The notes under the pieces: model-generated
What the model saw: the letters and a program-made list of their open reading frames with translations, nothing else
Told to the model about the DNA's origin: nothing
Database searches by the model: none
Position numbers and translations under genes: made by a program
From: CAZGAQ01 sp964523405
GTDB taxonomy: Bacteria > Planctomycetota > Phycisphaerae > UBA1845 > Fen-1342
Direction of reading: 5' to 3'
NCBI GenBank assembly: GCA_964523405.1
Contig: CAZGAQ010000005.1
Span: forward strand, 1-64,000
Length of the DNA stretch: 64,000 nt
Shown here: positions 25,127-33,901 of the stretch, piece by piece
How positions within the stretch are numbered: the first letter of the stretch is position 1
Layout: every line of letters begins with the position of its first letter

Positions 25127-26436
25127 TACACGATCTGCGACATCCGGTCCCACATGGCCGCAGTGACCGGAAGGGCCGCGTGCCGCGTGGCGACCTCGTC
25201 GCACGTCTGCACGACGCGGTTGCGGACGATCCAGCGGCCGTCGATGAGCACGCTGGTCACATGGCGGGCGGCCATGCCGAAGAGGAAGTGACCGGCGACG
25301 TTCTCCGTGGTCAGCGGTGTCGCGGGGTAATAGTCCGTGAGCACGAGGTCGGCGGCCGCGTCGACTTCCAGGCGGCCCAGCGTGATGCCGAGTGTGGCAG
25401 AGGCGCGGCGAGCCGCGCGCGAGAGCATGCCGAGAATATCCTGCGGAGAAAGGCCGGCGTGCTGGTGCTGCGAAATCCACCAGGCGGCGCGGGCTTCGGC
25501 GAACATGTCGCTGCCGATGCCGTCGGTGCCGAGCATGACCGACTGGCGGATCTTGGCAACCGGAGCGTAGCCGACCGCGTTATTCATGTTGGAACGCGGA
25601 CAGTGGGCGATCAGCGCACCGGCGGCACCGAGGCGGGCGATCGAATCCGCAGCGAGATGCGTGCCGTGGCCGAACACGGCCTCGGGCTCCAGCGTGGCGC
25701 GGCGCGCGAAGCGTTCGATCAGGCCGACTTTGTACTCGCGCCGACAATGCTGCTCGTCGCAGGGGTCTTCAGCGACGTGGATGTGCAGGCCGGTCTTGTA
25801 CTTGCGCGCGACCTCGGCGAGCTGCGTGAGCGTGTCTTCGCCGACCGTGAAGCTGGCGTGGGCACCGACGAGCCCGCCAAAGCGATGATCGTCGCGGTGT
25901 TGGCACTTCTCCAGGTAGCGGGCGTTCTCTGCCACACCGGCATCGCGGCCGGCGGGGCCGTTGCGATCGGTGGTTTCGTAGCACAAGACGCCGCGCAGAC
26001 CGACGGCGGTCATGCCGCGTTCGACGTCATCGAGCGTACCGGGGATGCAACTGGGGGCGGCGTGGTGGTCGATGAGGGTGGTCGTGCCGCAACGGACGGC
26101 ATCCAGCGCGCCGATGCGGGCTGACATCTCGACCGATTCGGAGTCGAGCGCGCGGTCCAGTCGCCACCAGACGAGTTCGAGAACCTCCGCGAAGTTGGTC
26201 GGGCAGCAGGGCGGGGCGGGCATGCCGGCGGCCAGCGCCGAGTACAAGTGCATGTGGCCGTTGACCAGCCCGGGCAGGACGACGGCGCCGCCGCAGTCGA
26301 CGATCTCGTCGCCGGGTTGGCGGGTGACCTTCGGACCGCGCGCGGCGATGCGGCCGCGCTCGATGCGCAAGGCGGCGTATTCCGCCCGCAGGGGGTCCAG
26401 GTCCACGAGCAACGCGTTGTGTAGAAAGATCGCCAT
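25126..26436 (-). CDS. ssnA: SsnA-type aminohydrolase
   Basis: A 436-residue amidohydrolase of the SsnA/guanine deaminase-like group. NGHMHLYSAL gives the first His-x-His metal ligands, HIHVAED and FGHGTHL the next histidines, and MLGTDGIGSDMFAEAR the metal-binding Asp. These motifs match the family that deaminates ring nitrogen compounds. In E. coli ssnA lies in the purine/selenium-linked cluster next to ygfK and xdhD, and it is a putative member of that pathway. GAGGA lies upstream of the ATG at 26436. It is convergent with mocA and downstream of the threonine-synthase-like gene's 3' end. Confidence 0.88.
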   Translation of the reverse strand: MAIFLHNALLVDLDPLRAEYAALRIERGRIAARGPKVTRQPGDEIVDCGGAVVLPGLVNGHMHLYSALAAGMPAPPCCPTNFAEVLELVWWRLDRALDSESVEMSARIGALDAVRCGTTTLIDHHAAPSCIPGTLDDVERGMTAVGLRGVLCYETTDRNGPAGRDAGVAENARYLEKCQHRDDHRFGGLVGAHASFTVGEDTLTQLAEVARKYKTGLHIHVAEDPCDEQHCRREYKVGLIERFARRATLEPEAVFGHGTHLAADSIARLGAAGALIAHCPRSNMNNAVGYAPVAKIRQSVMLGTDGIGSDMFAEARAAWWISQHQHAGLSPQDILGMLSRAARRASATLGITLGRLEVDAAADLVLTDYYPATPLTTENVAGHFLFGMAARHVTSVLIDGRWIVRNRVVQTCDEVATRHAALPVTAAMWDRMSQIV

Positions 26437-26469
26437 GAGTTCGGTCCTCGTTAACGGCCAACGGTCGGG

Positions 26470-26489
26470 CGGACTGCGGAGGCAGTCCG
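26470..26489 (+). repeat. Short-loop hairpin upstream of ssnA
   Basis: CGGACTGC (26470-26477), loop GGAG, GCAGTCCG (26482-26489), a perfect 8-bp stem. It lies in the 140-base gap upstream of ssnA together with palindromic repeat copy 5. No T-run follows on either strand. Confidence 0.5.
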
Positions 26490-26536
26490 GGGTTCGTCGA
26501 GCTGTCCGCGGCAATGCGCCGACGATTCGCATCCAA

Positions 26537-26562
26537 CGTCGGCCACAGGGGGCCGACGCTAC
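26537..26562 (+). repeat. Palindromic CTAC-tailed repeat, copy 5
   Basis: Arms CGTCGGCC (26537-26544) and GGCCGACG (26551-26558), loop ACAGGG, then CTAC. It lies 15 bases beyond the stop of the threonine-synthase-like gene. Confidence 0.75.
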
Positions 26563-26576
26563 GGAGGTACGGACGC

Positions 26577-27812
26577 CTACGTGGCGGCTTCCACGACGCG
26601 GATGACGTCGGCTAACGTTGGCGGCACGTCGTGTGGGCCACCGACGGCACGCAGGGCGCCGTGGACATCCTTCAGGCCGTTGCCGGTAATCATGCCGACA
26701 ACCGACGCACTCGCGTCGATCAAGCCGCGCCAGCGCGCCTCGGCAATACCGGCGACCGCGGTGGCCGCCGCGGGCTCAGCAAACACGCCGGCCAGACGAC
26801 CCGTGAGGCGCACGGCTTCCATGATTTGCTCGTCGGTGACGGTGACATAGGCGCCGTTACTAGCGCGCACCGCGTTCACCGCCTTGCGCCAATTGCGGGG
26901 AACGGGCACGTCGATGCTGTCGGCGTACGTATGCCCGGTGCCGCTGCGGTCGAGCCGGCCGGTCTCGTAGGCGCGTGCGATGGGGGCGACCGTGGCCGCC
27001 TGCACGCCCAGCACGCGGGCGGACCAATTCACCAGCCCTAGCGCCTGCATCTGCGCGAGCCCCTTCTGCACGCCGGCGATCGAGCAGCCATCGCCGACGC
27101 TGCAGACGACCCACTCGGGCGGGTCGTCCGCGCACTGCTCGGCCACTTCGAGCCCGCCGGTCTTCTTGCCCTCGACGAGATAGGGGTTCACGGCCGCATT
27201 GCGGTTGTACCAGCCGAAGTGGGCGCAGGCCTGTGTGCAGAGGTCATAAGCCTGGGCGTAGGTGCCCTGTACGCGGAAGACGCGAGCGCCGTAGGCGAGC
27301 AACTGGGCGAGCTTGGCCTCGGGCACGATCCGCGAGACGAAGATGTTGGCCTGCAGACCGGCGGAAGCGGAGCAATACGCGAGGCTGCTGGCGGCGTTGC
27401 CGGTGGAGGCGCAGGCGATCGAAGTGCAGCCGGCCTCAAGGGCGCGGGCGACGCCGATGGCACTGGCGCGGTCCTTGAAGGACGCGGACGGGTTGCGGCC
27501 GTCGTCCTTGAGGCGGAGGCGGCCGATGCCGAGGGCCTGTGCCAGGCGGGGGGCTTCGACGAGCGGGGTCCAGCCGACGTGGGACAGGGCGGGGGAGACG
27601 TCGCCGGTGACGGGCAGCAGTTCCCGATAGCGCCAGTGCGAGAGCGGGCGGGACGCCAGGGCGGCGCGGGTGAGCGTGCGGGCGGCGGCGGCGAGGTTGA
27701 ACTGCACGTCGAGGATGCCCTCGTCGGGGCCGCAGTGGGGACAGGTATTGGCCGCCCCCTCGGCGAAATCCCGTCCGCATTGCACACACGTCAGCTTGGT
27801 GACCAGACTCAC
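26577..27812 (-). CDS. thrC: Threonine synthase-like PLP enzyme
   Basis: A 411-residue fold-type-II PLP enzyme. A zinc-ribbon-like N-terminus (CVQCG ... CPHCG) is common in one threonine synthase group. GRNPSASFKDRA contains the PLP lysine, ASTGNAASSLAYCSASAG binds phosphate, and a C-terminal ITGNGLKD completes the pattern. Threonine synthase converts O-phosphohomoserine to threonine. The start is GTG 27812 with GGAGG 8 bases upstream; no closer ATG exists. It is divergent from a second fold-II PLP gene with an 85-base gap. Its place in a nucleobase-type cluster suggests a specialised paralogue rather than the housekeeping enzyme, but sequence alone cannot decide. Confidence 0.8.
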   Translation of the reverse strand: MSLVTKLTCVQCGRDFAEGAANTCPHCGPDEGILDVQFNLAAAARTLTRAALASRPLSHWRYRELLPVTGDVSPALSHVGWTPLVEAPRLAQALGIGRLRLKDDGRNPSASFKDRASAIGVARALEAGCTSIACASTGNAASSLAYCSASAGLQANIFVSRIVPEAKLAQLLAYGARVFRVQGTYAQAYDLCTQACAHFGWYNRNAAVNPYLVEGKKTGGLEVAEQCADDPPEWVVCSVGDGCSIAGVQKGLAQMQALGLVNWSARVLGVQAATVAPIARAYETGRLDRSGTGHTYADSIDVPVPRNWRKAVNAVRASNGAYVTVTDEQIMEAVRLTGRLAGVFAEPAAATAVAGIAEARWRGLIDASASVVGMITGNGLKDVHGALRAVGGPHDVPPTLADVIRVVEAAT

Positions 27813-27897
27813 GCGCCAGCCCTCCAAGGTTAGCCGTCGAGACGCTAGTATATCGCCTTGCGACCCGCGGGGGGCACGTTGCCGGAGGTAGTGGCAT

Positions 27898-29358
27898 ATG
27901 CGGCAGGAAGAGCGAACGCGTGCGGCGGTGTTGGAACAGACGGTGCGGCGCTGCCGCGAACGGAACATCATCATCCCGACGTTCGCGCAGCAAAAGGACC
28001 CGGTGACGATTCCGGCGGCGGTGCGGCGCCGGTTGGCCGACGTGGGGCTGTGGGATGTGGACCCGGTCAACCTCTTCCGGATCACGTGGAAGAACGAGCC
28101 GGTCGAGCGCGGCGGGGGCTTCAATCGCGGGAACTGGATCGAGTTTCCGCCGGAACTCACCGGCGTGCCGGCCCGCATCATCGGGCTGGTCGGCAAGTAC
28201 TTCCCGACCGGGGCGCACAAGGTTGGGGCGGGGTTCGGCTGTCTCGTGCCGCGCCTGGTGACGGGCGAGTTCGATCCGACCACGCAGAAGGCGGTTTGGC
28301 CGAGCACGGGCAACTTCTGCCGCGGCGGGGCGTTCGATTGCGCTCTGCTGGCGTGCACGCCGGTGGCGATTCTGCCGGCGGAGATGTCACGCGAGCGGTT
28401 CGATTGGCTGCGGTCGATCGGGGCGGAGGTGATCGCGACGCCGGGCTGCGAGTCGAACGTGAAGGAGATCTACGACAAGTGCTGGGAGATCCGCCGCACG
28501 CGGCCAGATTGCGTGATCTTCAATCAGTTCGAGGAGTTCGGCAACGCGATCTGGCACTACCACGTGACGGGCGGGATCATCGAAGAAATCTTCGGGCAAA
28601 TCGCCCGGCCGCGCGATCGACTGGCGGCGTACATCTCGGCGACGGGCAGTGCGGGGACGATCGCGGCGGGGGACTTCCTGCGAACGCGGCATCCGGCCGT
28701 GCGGGTGGTGGCGACCGAGGCGCTGCAATGTCCGACTTTGCTGGAGAACGGCTTCGGCGGGCATCGTATCGAAGGCATCGGCGACAAGCACGTGCCGTGG
28801 ATTCATAACGTGCGCAACACGGACGTCGTGTGCGCGATTGACGACGAGCAGTGCCTGGGACTCCTGCGGCTGTTCAACGAGGCGGCGGGGCAGGAGTTTC
28901 TGCGGGCGCAGGGCGTGAAGGCGGAGGTGGTGGCGCAGCTCCCGCTCTTGGGCATTTCGAGCCTCTGCAACCTGGTGGGGGCGATCAAGACGGCCAGGCA
29001 CTTCGAACTGGACGCGCGCGACGTGGTGTTCCTGCCGCTCACGGACTCGACGGATCTGTATCAATCGCGGGTGGTCGAGGAACGCACGCGGCACGGGGCG
29101 TATACGCCGGTCGCGGCGGCGCGGCACTTCGCCCGGTATCTGGAGGGCATCGGCACGGATACCCTGCAAGAACTAACCTATCGCGATCGCAAGCGTCTGC
29201 ACAATCTGAAGTACTTCACCTGGGTCGAGCAGCAGCAGCGGGACGTGGAGGACCTGCGGCGGCTGTGGGAGCCGGATTTCTGGGTGGAGACGTTCGCACA
29301 GGTGGAGGCGTGGGATCGGGCGATCGTGGAATTCAATCAGCGTGTCGGGCTCGGGTGA
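27898..29358 (+). CDS. PLP-dependent fold-type-II enzyme of the purine-cluster type
   Basis: A 486-residue protein. PTGAHKVGAGFG holds the probable PLP lysine. AVWPSTGNFCRGGAFD is the phosphate-binding segment, and SATGSAGTIAAGDFL another glycine-rich loop. It resembles an anaerobe family usually named only 'PLP-dependent protein beta subunit', found beside ygeW/ygeY/ssnA genes. E. coli uses YgeX (diaminopropionate ammonia-lyase) at that place. A lyase acting on a diamino acid made from purine carbons is thus a reasonable inference, not shown. GGAGG lies 9 bases before the ATG. It is followed by a DinB-fold gene and ygeW on the same strand. Confidence 0.8.
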   Translation: MRQEERTRAAVLEQTVRRCRERNIIIPTFAQQKDPVTIPAAVRRRLADVGLWDVDPVNLFRITWKNEPVERGGGFNRGNWIEFPPELTGVPARIIGLVGKYFPTGAHKVGAGFGCLVPRLVTGEFDPTTQKAVWPSTGNFCRGGAFDCALLACTPVAILPAEMSRERFDWLRSIGAEVIATPGCESNVKEIYDKCWEIRRTRPDCVIFNQFEEFGNAIWHYHVTGGIIEEIFGQIARPRDRLAAYISATGSAGTIAAGDFLRTRHPAVRVVATEALQCPTLLENGFGGHRIEGIGDKHVPWIHNVRNTDVVCAIDDEQCLGLLRLFNEAAGQEFLRAQGVKAEVVAQLPLLGISSLCNLVGAIKTARHFELDARDVVFLPLTDSTDLYQSRVVEERTRHGAYTPVAAARHFARYLEGIGTDTLQELTYRDRKRLHNLKYFTWVEQQQRDVEDLRRLWEPDFWVETFAQVEAWDRAIVEFNQRVGLG

Positions 29359-29401
29359 AGGGCCACCCGGCAGGCGAGCCTCGGAAAGGCGGAAGCGAAG
29401 G

Positions 29402-29908
29402 ATGAAGTTGCAGGATGCCATGGCGGATGCCGTGTTGGCGACTCGGGACGCGGTGCACGTATTCTTGCCCGGATTCACGGAGAGCAATCGCACGCAGACA
29501 GCCGAGCACATGCCGAACCACTTGATGTGGACGCTGGGGCACATTTCGTTCTACCTGCATCGGGTGGCGGGCGAGCTGGATGGTCGGCCGATGCCGGAGC
29601 AGGATTACGCAGCGGGCGGCGCGTCGGCGACGCGGTTTGACCCGGAAGCCGTGAAGAAGGGCTCGCGCGTGGGCGGCGTGTATCCGTCGCTCGCCCGCGG
29701 GCTGGAGGTGCTGGAGACGGCGACCCAACGGCTGGCGGACGCGACGCGCGCGGCGTCCGACGCGGCGCTCGAACGCACGGTGACGTGGTCGGGTAAGGAA
29801 GTGCCGCTGCGCAAAATCGTGCTGCGCATGGTGTTTCACGTCGGCATGCACACCGGACAGATTGCGGACCTGCGGCGGGCGCTCGGACTGGGGCGCGTGC
29901 TGGACTAG
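29402..29908 (+). CDS. DinB-superfamily protein
   Basis: A 168-residue four-helix protein of the DinB/YfiT-like superfamily. Histidines in NHLMWTLGHISFYLHR and in FHVGMHTGQIADLRRALG are placed like the metal-binding triad of that family. Members include thiol-S-transferases and metal-dependent hydrolases, but most are uncharacterised. The ATG at 29402 follows the upstream PLP gene by 43 bases and precedes ygeW by 22, so it is probably in one operon with them. Such a gene is not a standard member of the ygeW cluster. Confidence 0.78.
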   Translation: MKLQDAMADAVLATRDAVHVFLPGFTESNRTQTAEHMPNHLMWTLGHISFYLHRVAGELDGRPMPEQDYAAGGASATRFDPEAVKKGSRVGGVYPSLARGLEVLETATQRLADATRAASDAALERTVTWSGKEVPLRKIVLRMVFHVGMHTGQIADLRRALGLGRVLD

Positions 29909-29930
29909 GGCGAGCGGAGGACGAGGACCG

Positions 29931-31151
29931 ATGACAACGAATAACCGGCTGATGGACGAATTGCGGGGCCTCCAGACGCGGCTGCACGGCAGCGACTTTC
30001 TGCTGACGTGGGAGCGTTCTCGCGACGAATTGCAGGCGGTCCTGCTGATCGCCGAGGCGCTCGCGCAATTGCACCTCACGCGCCGATCCGCCCGCATCTT
30101 CGACAGCGGGCTGGCGGTCGCGAATTTCCGCGACAACTCCACGCGCACGCGGTTCTCGTTCGCCAGCGCCGCGAACCTGCTGGGTCTCACGGTGCAGGAG
30201 ATCGACGAGACCAAATCGCAGATCGCTCACGGCGAGACGGTCCGCGAGACGGCCAACATGATCTCGTTTCTCACCGAGGTCATCGGCATCCGCGACGACA
30301 TCTTCCTCGGCGAGGGGCACAAGTACATGACCGAGGTGTCCACGGCCGTCGAGGAGGGCTTCCGCGCGGGCATCCTGCCGCAACGGCCCGCGGTGATCAA
30401 CCTGCAGTGTGATCTCGACCATCCGACGCAATCGCTGGCGGACCTGCTGCACCTCAAGCAGATGTTCGGCTCGCTGGAAGCGTTGCGCGGACGGAAGATC
30501 GCGATGACGTGGGCGTATTCGCCCTCCTATGGCAAGCCGCTGTCGGTGCCGCAGGGCGTGATCAACTTGATGACGCGCTTCGGCATGCACGTGACGCTCG
30601 CGCACCCGGAGGGCTACGAGCTGGTGCCCGAGACCGTCGCGCAGGCAGCGCGGTTCGCGAGCGAATCCGGCGGGTCGTTCACGCACGTACACGATATGGC
30701 CGCGGCGTTCCGCGATGCGGACATCGTGTATCCCAAGAGCTGGGCGCCGCAGCAAGTCATGCAGCGGCGCACGAAACTGCTGCGGGCCGGACAGACGAAG
30801 GAACTCGCGGCGCTGGAGCAGGAGTGCCTGGCGGCCAATGCCCGGCACCGCGATTGGGAATGCACCGAGCAACTGATGGCGCTCACGCGCGGCGATCGCC
30901 CGGGTGCCAAGGACGCGACCAGCGAGCAGGCGCTGTACATGCACTGCCTGCCGGCCGACATCAGCGGCGTGAGCTGCGCGGCCGGCGAGGTTGCGGCGAG
31001 TGTGTTCGAGCGCTGCCGCCTGACGACCTATCGCGAGGCGTCGTACAAGCCGTTCGTGATCGCGGCGATGATCCTGCTCACGCGTTGCGCGGACGCCGGG
31101 CGCGTACTGGCGGACCTGATGACTTCCGGCCGTTCGCGCCGGCCGGCTTAG
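29931..31151 (+). CDS. ygeW: YgeW-type knotted carbamoyltransferase
   Basis: A 406-residue aspartate/ornithine carbamoyltransferase family protein. FRDNSTRTRFSF is the carbamoyl-phosphate loop (STRTR), and MHCLPAD is the conserved HCLP motif. The stretch DLDHPTQSLADL is also diagnostic. The YgeW branch is recognised by KSQIAHGETVRETANMI and the extended middle region. These enzymes are proposed to carry out phosphorolysis of a carbamoylated intermediate in purine degradation, yielding carbamoyl phosphate for ATP. GAGGA lies upstream of the ATG at 29931. The last 74 bases overlap the 3' end of the convergent ygeY gene. Confidence 0.9.
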   Translation: MTTNNRLMDELRGLQTRLHGSDFLLTWERSRDELQAVLLIAEALAQLHLTRRSARIFDSGLAVANFRDNSTRTRFSFASAANLLGLTVQEIDETKSQIAHGETVRETANMISFLTEVIGIRDDIFLGEGHKYMTEVSTAVEEGFRAGILPQRPAVINLQCDLDHPTQSLADLLHLKQMFGSLEALRGRKIAMTWAYSPSYGKPLSVPQGVINLMTRFGMHVTLAHPEGYELVPETVAQAARFASESGGSFTHVHDMAAAFRDADIVYPKSWAPQQVMQRRTKLLRAGQTKELAALEQECLAANARHRDWECTEQLMALTRGDRPGAKDATSEQALYMHCLPADISGVSCAAGEVAASVFERCRLTTYREASYKPFVIAAMILLTRCADAGRVLADLMTSGRSRRPA

Positions 31152-32355
31152 GGTACTGCTCGCAGTAGGTCGGCGGGAAGGCCGCGTAGAAGGCGGCGCA
31201 CTCGACGAGGTGGGCGATCGGCACACTGTCGTTGACGGTGTGCGCGACGCTTTCCAGCGCCGGGCCGAAGCCGACGCAGGGGATGCCGAACATGCCGGCG
31301 ATCGAGACGCCGTTGGTGCTGAAGGTCCAGCGGTCGACGACCGGCTTGCGGCGGAAGAGGCTCTTGTAGGCGGAGACGGCGGCGGCGACCTGCGGGGCGT
31401 CGGCGGGCTCGCACCACGAGGGGAAGTAGCTCTCCGTGGGGTACTTTAGGCCGGTGTAGGTCGGTTGCTCGTAGCGCAGGACCTCGACCGTGGCGGGGAC
31501 GCCGGCGCGTTTCACTGCGGCGCGGACCTCGCGCAGGGCGGACGCCTTCGTCTCGCCCGCGGTCAGCCGGCGATCGAGGTGAATGAACGCCTGATTCGGC
31601 ACGGCGCAGCGGCTGGGAGTCTGGCAGTCCACGTAACTGACGGTCACCGTACCGGGGCCGAGGAACGGATCGCTCCGCAGCTTGCCGTTGAGCTTCTCGA
31701 TCTCGTTGATCACTTTGGCAACGCGGTAGATCGCGTTGACGCCCTTGTGCGGCATCGAGCCGTGACATGAGCGGCCGTGGGTCGTGACGCCAATCTCCAT
31801 GCGGCCGCGCTGGCCGCGGAGGATCCTGCAGTTCGTCGAATCGGTGACGACGACGCACTCGGGGCGGACGCCGTCCTCGCGGATGATGTATTGCCAATTG
31901 AGGCCGTCGCAGTCTTCCTCGGAGACGGTGAACGCGAGCAGGAGCGTCCAGTTGCCGGCGAGCCCGAGGTCGTGCAGGATGCGGCCGGCGTAGACCATCG
32001 CGGGCACGGCGCCCTTCTGGTCGCCGGCTCCGCGGCCGTACACGATGCCGCCGGCGACCTTGCCTTTGTAGGGGTCGTGGGCCCACTCGGCCGGGTTGCC
32101 GAGGCCGACGGTATCGATGTGGGCGTCGATGGCCAGCAGACGTTTGCCGCGCCCGACGGTGCCGAAGAGGTTTCCGAAGCGGTCGGTCCAAATCCGCTCG
32201 AAGCCGCCGACGCGTTTCATTTCCTGGCGGATGCGTTCGACGACCTTGCCTTCCCCGCCGCTGGGCGACGGGATGGCGACGATGTCGCGCAGGAAACGGA
32301 CCATGGGTTGTTCGTAGCGTCCGGCCAGCTTGCGGATTGCCGCGTAATCGACCAT
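31078..32355 (-). CDS. ygeY: YgeY-type M20 hydrolase
   Basis: A 425-residue M20-family metallohydrolase. The two-zinc site is visible: AIDAHIDTVG (His, Asp), GAGDQKG (bridging Asp), SEEDCDG (catalytic and ligand Glu), TDSTN (Asp) and FGPALESVAHTVND (His). The YgeY branch, a putative deacylase or carbamoylase, is a standard member of the ygeW-hyuA-ssnA cluster. GGAG lies 6 bases before the ATG at 32355. The C-terminal ~25 residues are basic and overlap ygeW antisense; they may be a late extension. The gene is divergent from hyuA. Confidence 0.9.
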   Translation of the reverse strand: MVDYAAIRKLAGRYEQPMVRFLRDIVAIPSPSGGEGKVVERIRQEMKRVGGFERIWTDRFGNLFGTVGRGKRLLAIDAHIDTVGLGNPAEWAHDPYKGKVAGGIVYGRGAGDQKGAVPAMVYAGRILHDLGLAGNWTLLLAFTVSEEDCDGLNWQYIIREDGVRPECVVVTDSTNCRILRGQRGRMEIGVTTHGRSCHGSMPHKGVNAIYRVAKVINEIEKLNGKLRSDPFLGPGTVTVSYVDCQTPSRCAVPNQAFIHLDRRLTAGETKASALREVRAAVKRAGVPATVEVLRYEQPTYTGLKYPTESYFPSWCEPADAPQVAAAVSAYKSLFRRKPVVDRWTFSTNGVSIAGMFGIPCVGFGPALESVAHTVNDSVPIAHLVECAAFYAAFPPTYCEQYPKPAGANGRKSSGPPVRARRPRNA

Positions 32356-32512
32356 GTGTTGCTCCGTGGATGCGTTTGTGCGGGCTTCAACGTAGCGGGG
32401 CGGGGCGTGGGGCTCAAGCGGGGGCGTGCAGTTCGGCGGCTTGACGGTAACGGGCGTGCTCGCGAACAATGGCGCCCGTGCCCGGCTGGTATGGCGGGCG
32501 GGTGAGCCGCGC

Positions 32513-33901
32513 ATGAAGCTCGACACAATCATCGCCAACGGGCAACTGGTGACGGCGGACGGCGTCGTCCGGGCCGATCTGGGCATTCGCGGGGAGAAGA
32601 TCGCGGCGCTTGGACCACGGTTGGCGGCACGTTGCCGTGGCGCGGAAGTGATCGATGCCCGCGGGCGCTACGTGATCCCGGGCGGCATCGACGCCCACGT
32701 GCACCTGGACCTGCCGGTGGCGGGGACCGTGACGGCGGACGACTACGAATCGGGCACACGCATGGCAGCCTGTGGCGGGGTGACGACGGTCATCGACTTC
32801 GCGACGCCCGGGCCCGGCGAGAGCCTGCGGCAGGCGCTGGACAACTGGCACGCGCGGGCGGCGGGGCGGGCATGTGTCGATTACGCCTTCCACATGTCGC
32901 TGACCGACCTCGCGCGGCAGGCGTCCGAGATTCCGCGAATGATTGCGGCCGGGGTGCCGACATTCAAGCAGTACATGATCTATCCGGGACTGCAGGCCGA
33001 CGATGCGGACATCTTTGGGGCGCTGGAGTTGCTGCGCGATGCAGGGGGGATGCTGCTGGTGCATGCCGAATCCCCGCGCGTGCTCGACATGCTGGTGGCG
33101 CGGCATCACAACCGGGCGGAAATGCGGCGGTATGGGGCGCGGCTGCACGCTTTGACGCGCCCGAACTTCATCGAGACGGAAGCGGTGCAGCGCGTGCTGG
33201 CGTGGGTGCGCGCGACAGATGGACCGCTGTTCTTCGTCCACTTGAGCACGGCGGAGGCGGTTGACCTGGTCGAGCAGGCCCGCGGCGACGGGCTGCCGGT
33301 GGCGGCGGAGACATGTGCGCACTATCTGGTGCTCGACGACCGCGTGTTTGCCCGGCCGGCCGGGCATCTGTATGCGACCTGCCCGCAGGTAAAGAAGCCG
33401 CGCGACCGGCGACGGCTGTGGGCGGGGCTGGGCGCTGGGACGTTGGGCAGCGTCTCGACTGATACCTGCTCGTTCACGCGGCGGCAAAAAGACCGGTGGG
33501 GCAGCGACTTCACCCGCATCCCGATGGGACTGCCGGGGCTGGAGACTCTGCTGCCAATCGTGTACACGCACGGCGTGCTCCGCGGGCGGCTGAGCTTGGT
33601 CGACTTCGTGCGGGTCTGCTGTACCAATCCTGCCCGGACGATGGGGCTCTATCCACGCAAGGGCGACTTGCGGGTGGGCGGTGACGCAGATGTCGTGATG
33701 ATTCACCCCACGCGCCGCCGCCGGGTCGACTGGCAGCGTTTGCACTCCCGGTGCGATTGGAATCCCTACCAAGGCATGATGCTGGCGGGGTTCCCCGAGC
33801 ACACCTTCTGCCGCGGCCAAGCCGTGGTCCGCGACGGGGAGTTCGTCGGGCGCAACGGTTTCGGCCGATATCTGCCCCGCCATCGGCCGCAGCCGCGGTA
33901 G
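32513..33901 (+). CDS. hyuA: Hydantoinase/dihydropyrimidinase
   Basis: A 462-residue cyclic amidohydrolase. GGIDAHVHLDLP gives the metal-binding His-x-His, TFKQYMIYPG the lysine that is carbamylated to bridge the metals, LLVHAES and FFVHLST the next histidines, and SVSTDTCSF the metal-binding Asp. The usual Asp-His pair at the last site reads Asp-Thr, a variation of this subgroup. Family members open hydantoin, dihydropyrimidine or related rings. Beside preTA it could open dihydropyrimidines; beside ygeW/ygeY and xdhD it fits the purine-type pathway. It is divergent from ygeY across 157 bases. Confidence 0.9.
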   Translation: MKLDTIIANGQLVTADGVVRADLGIRGEKIAALGPRLAARCRGAEVIDARGRYVIPGGIDAHVHLDLPVAGTVTADDYESGTRMAACGGVTTVIDFATPGPGESLRQALDNWHARAAGRACVDYAFHMSLTDLARQASEIPRMIAAGVPTFKQYMIYPGLQADDADIFGALELLRDAGGMLLVHAESPRVLDMLVARHHNRAEMRRYGARLHALTRPNFIETEAVQRVLAWVRATDGPLFFVHLSTAEAVDLVEQARGDGLPVAAETCAHYLVLDDRVFARPAGHLYATCPQVKKPRDRRRLWAGLGAGTLGSVSTDTCSFTRRQKDRWGSDFTRIPMGLPGLETLLPIVYTHGVLRGRLSLVDFVRVCCTNPARTMGLYPRKGDLRVGGDADVVMIHPTRRRRVDWQRLHSRCDWNPYQGMMLAGFPEHTFCRGQAVVRDGEFVGRNGFGRYLPRHRPQPR

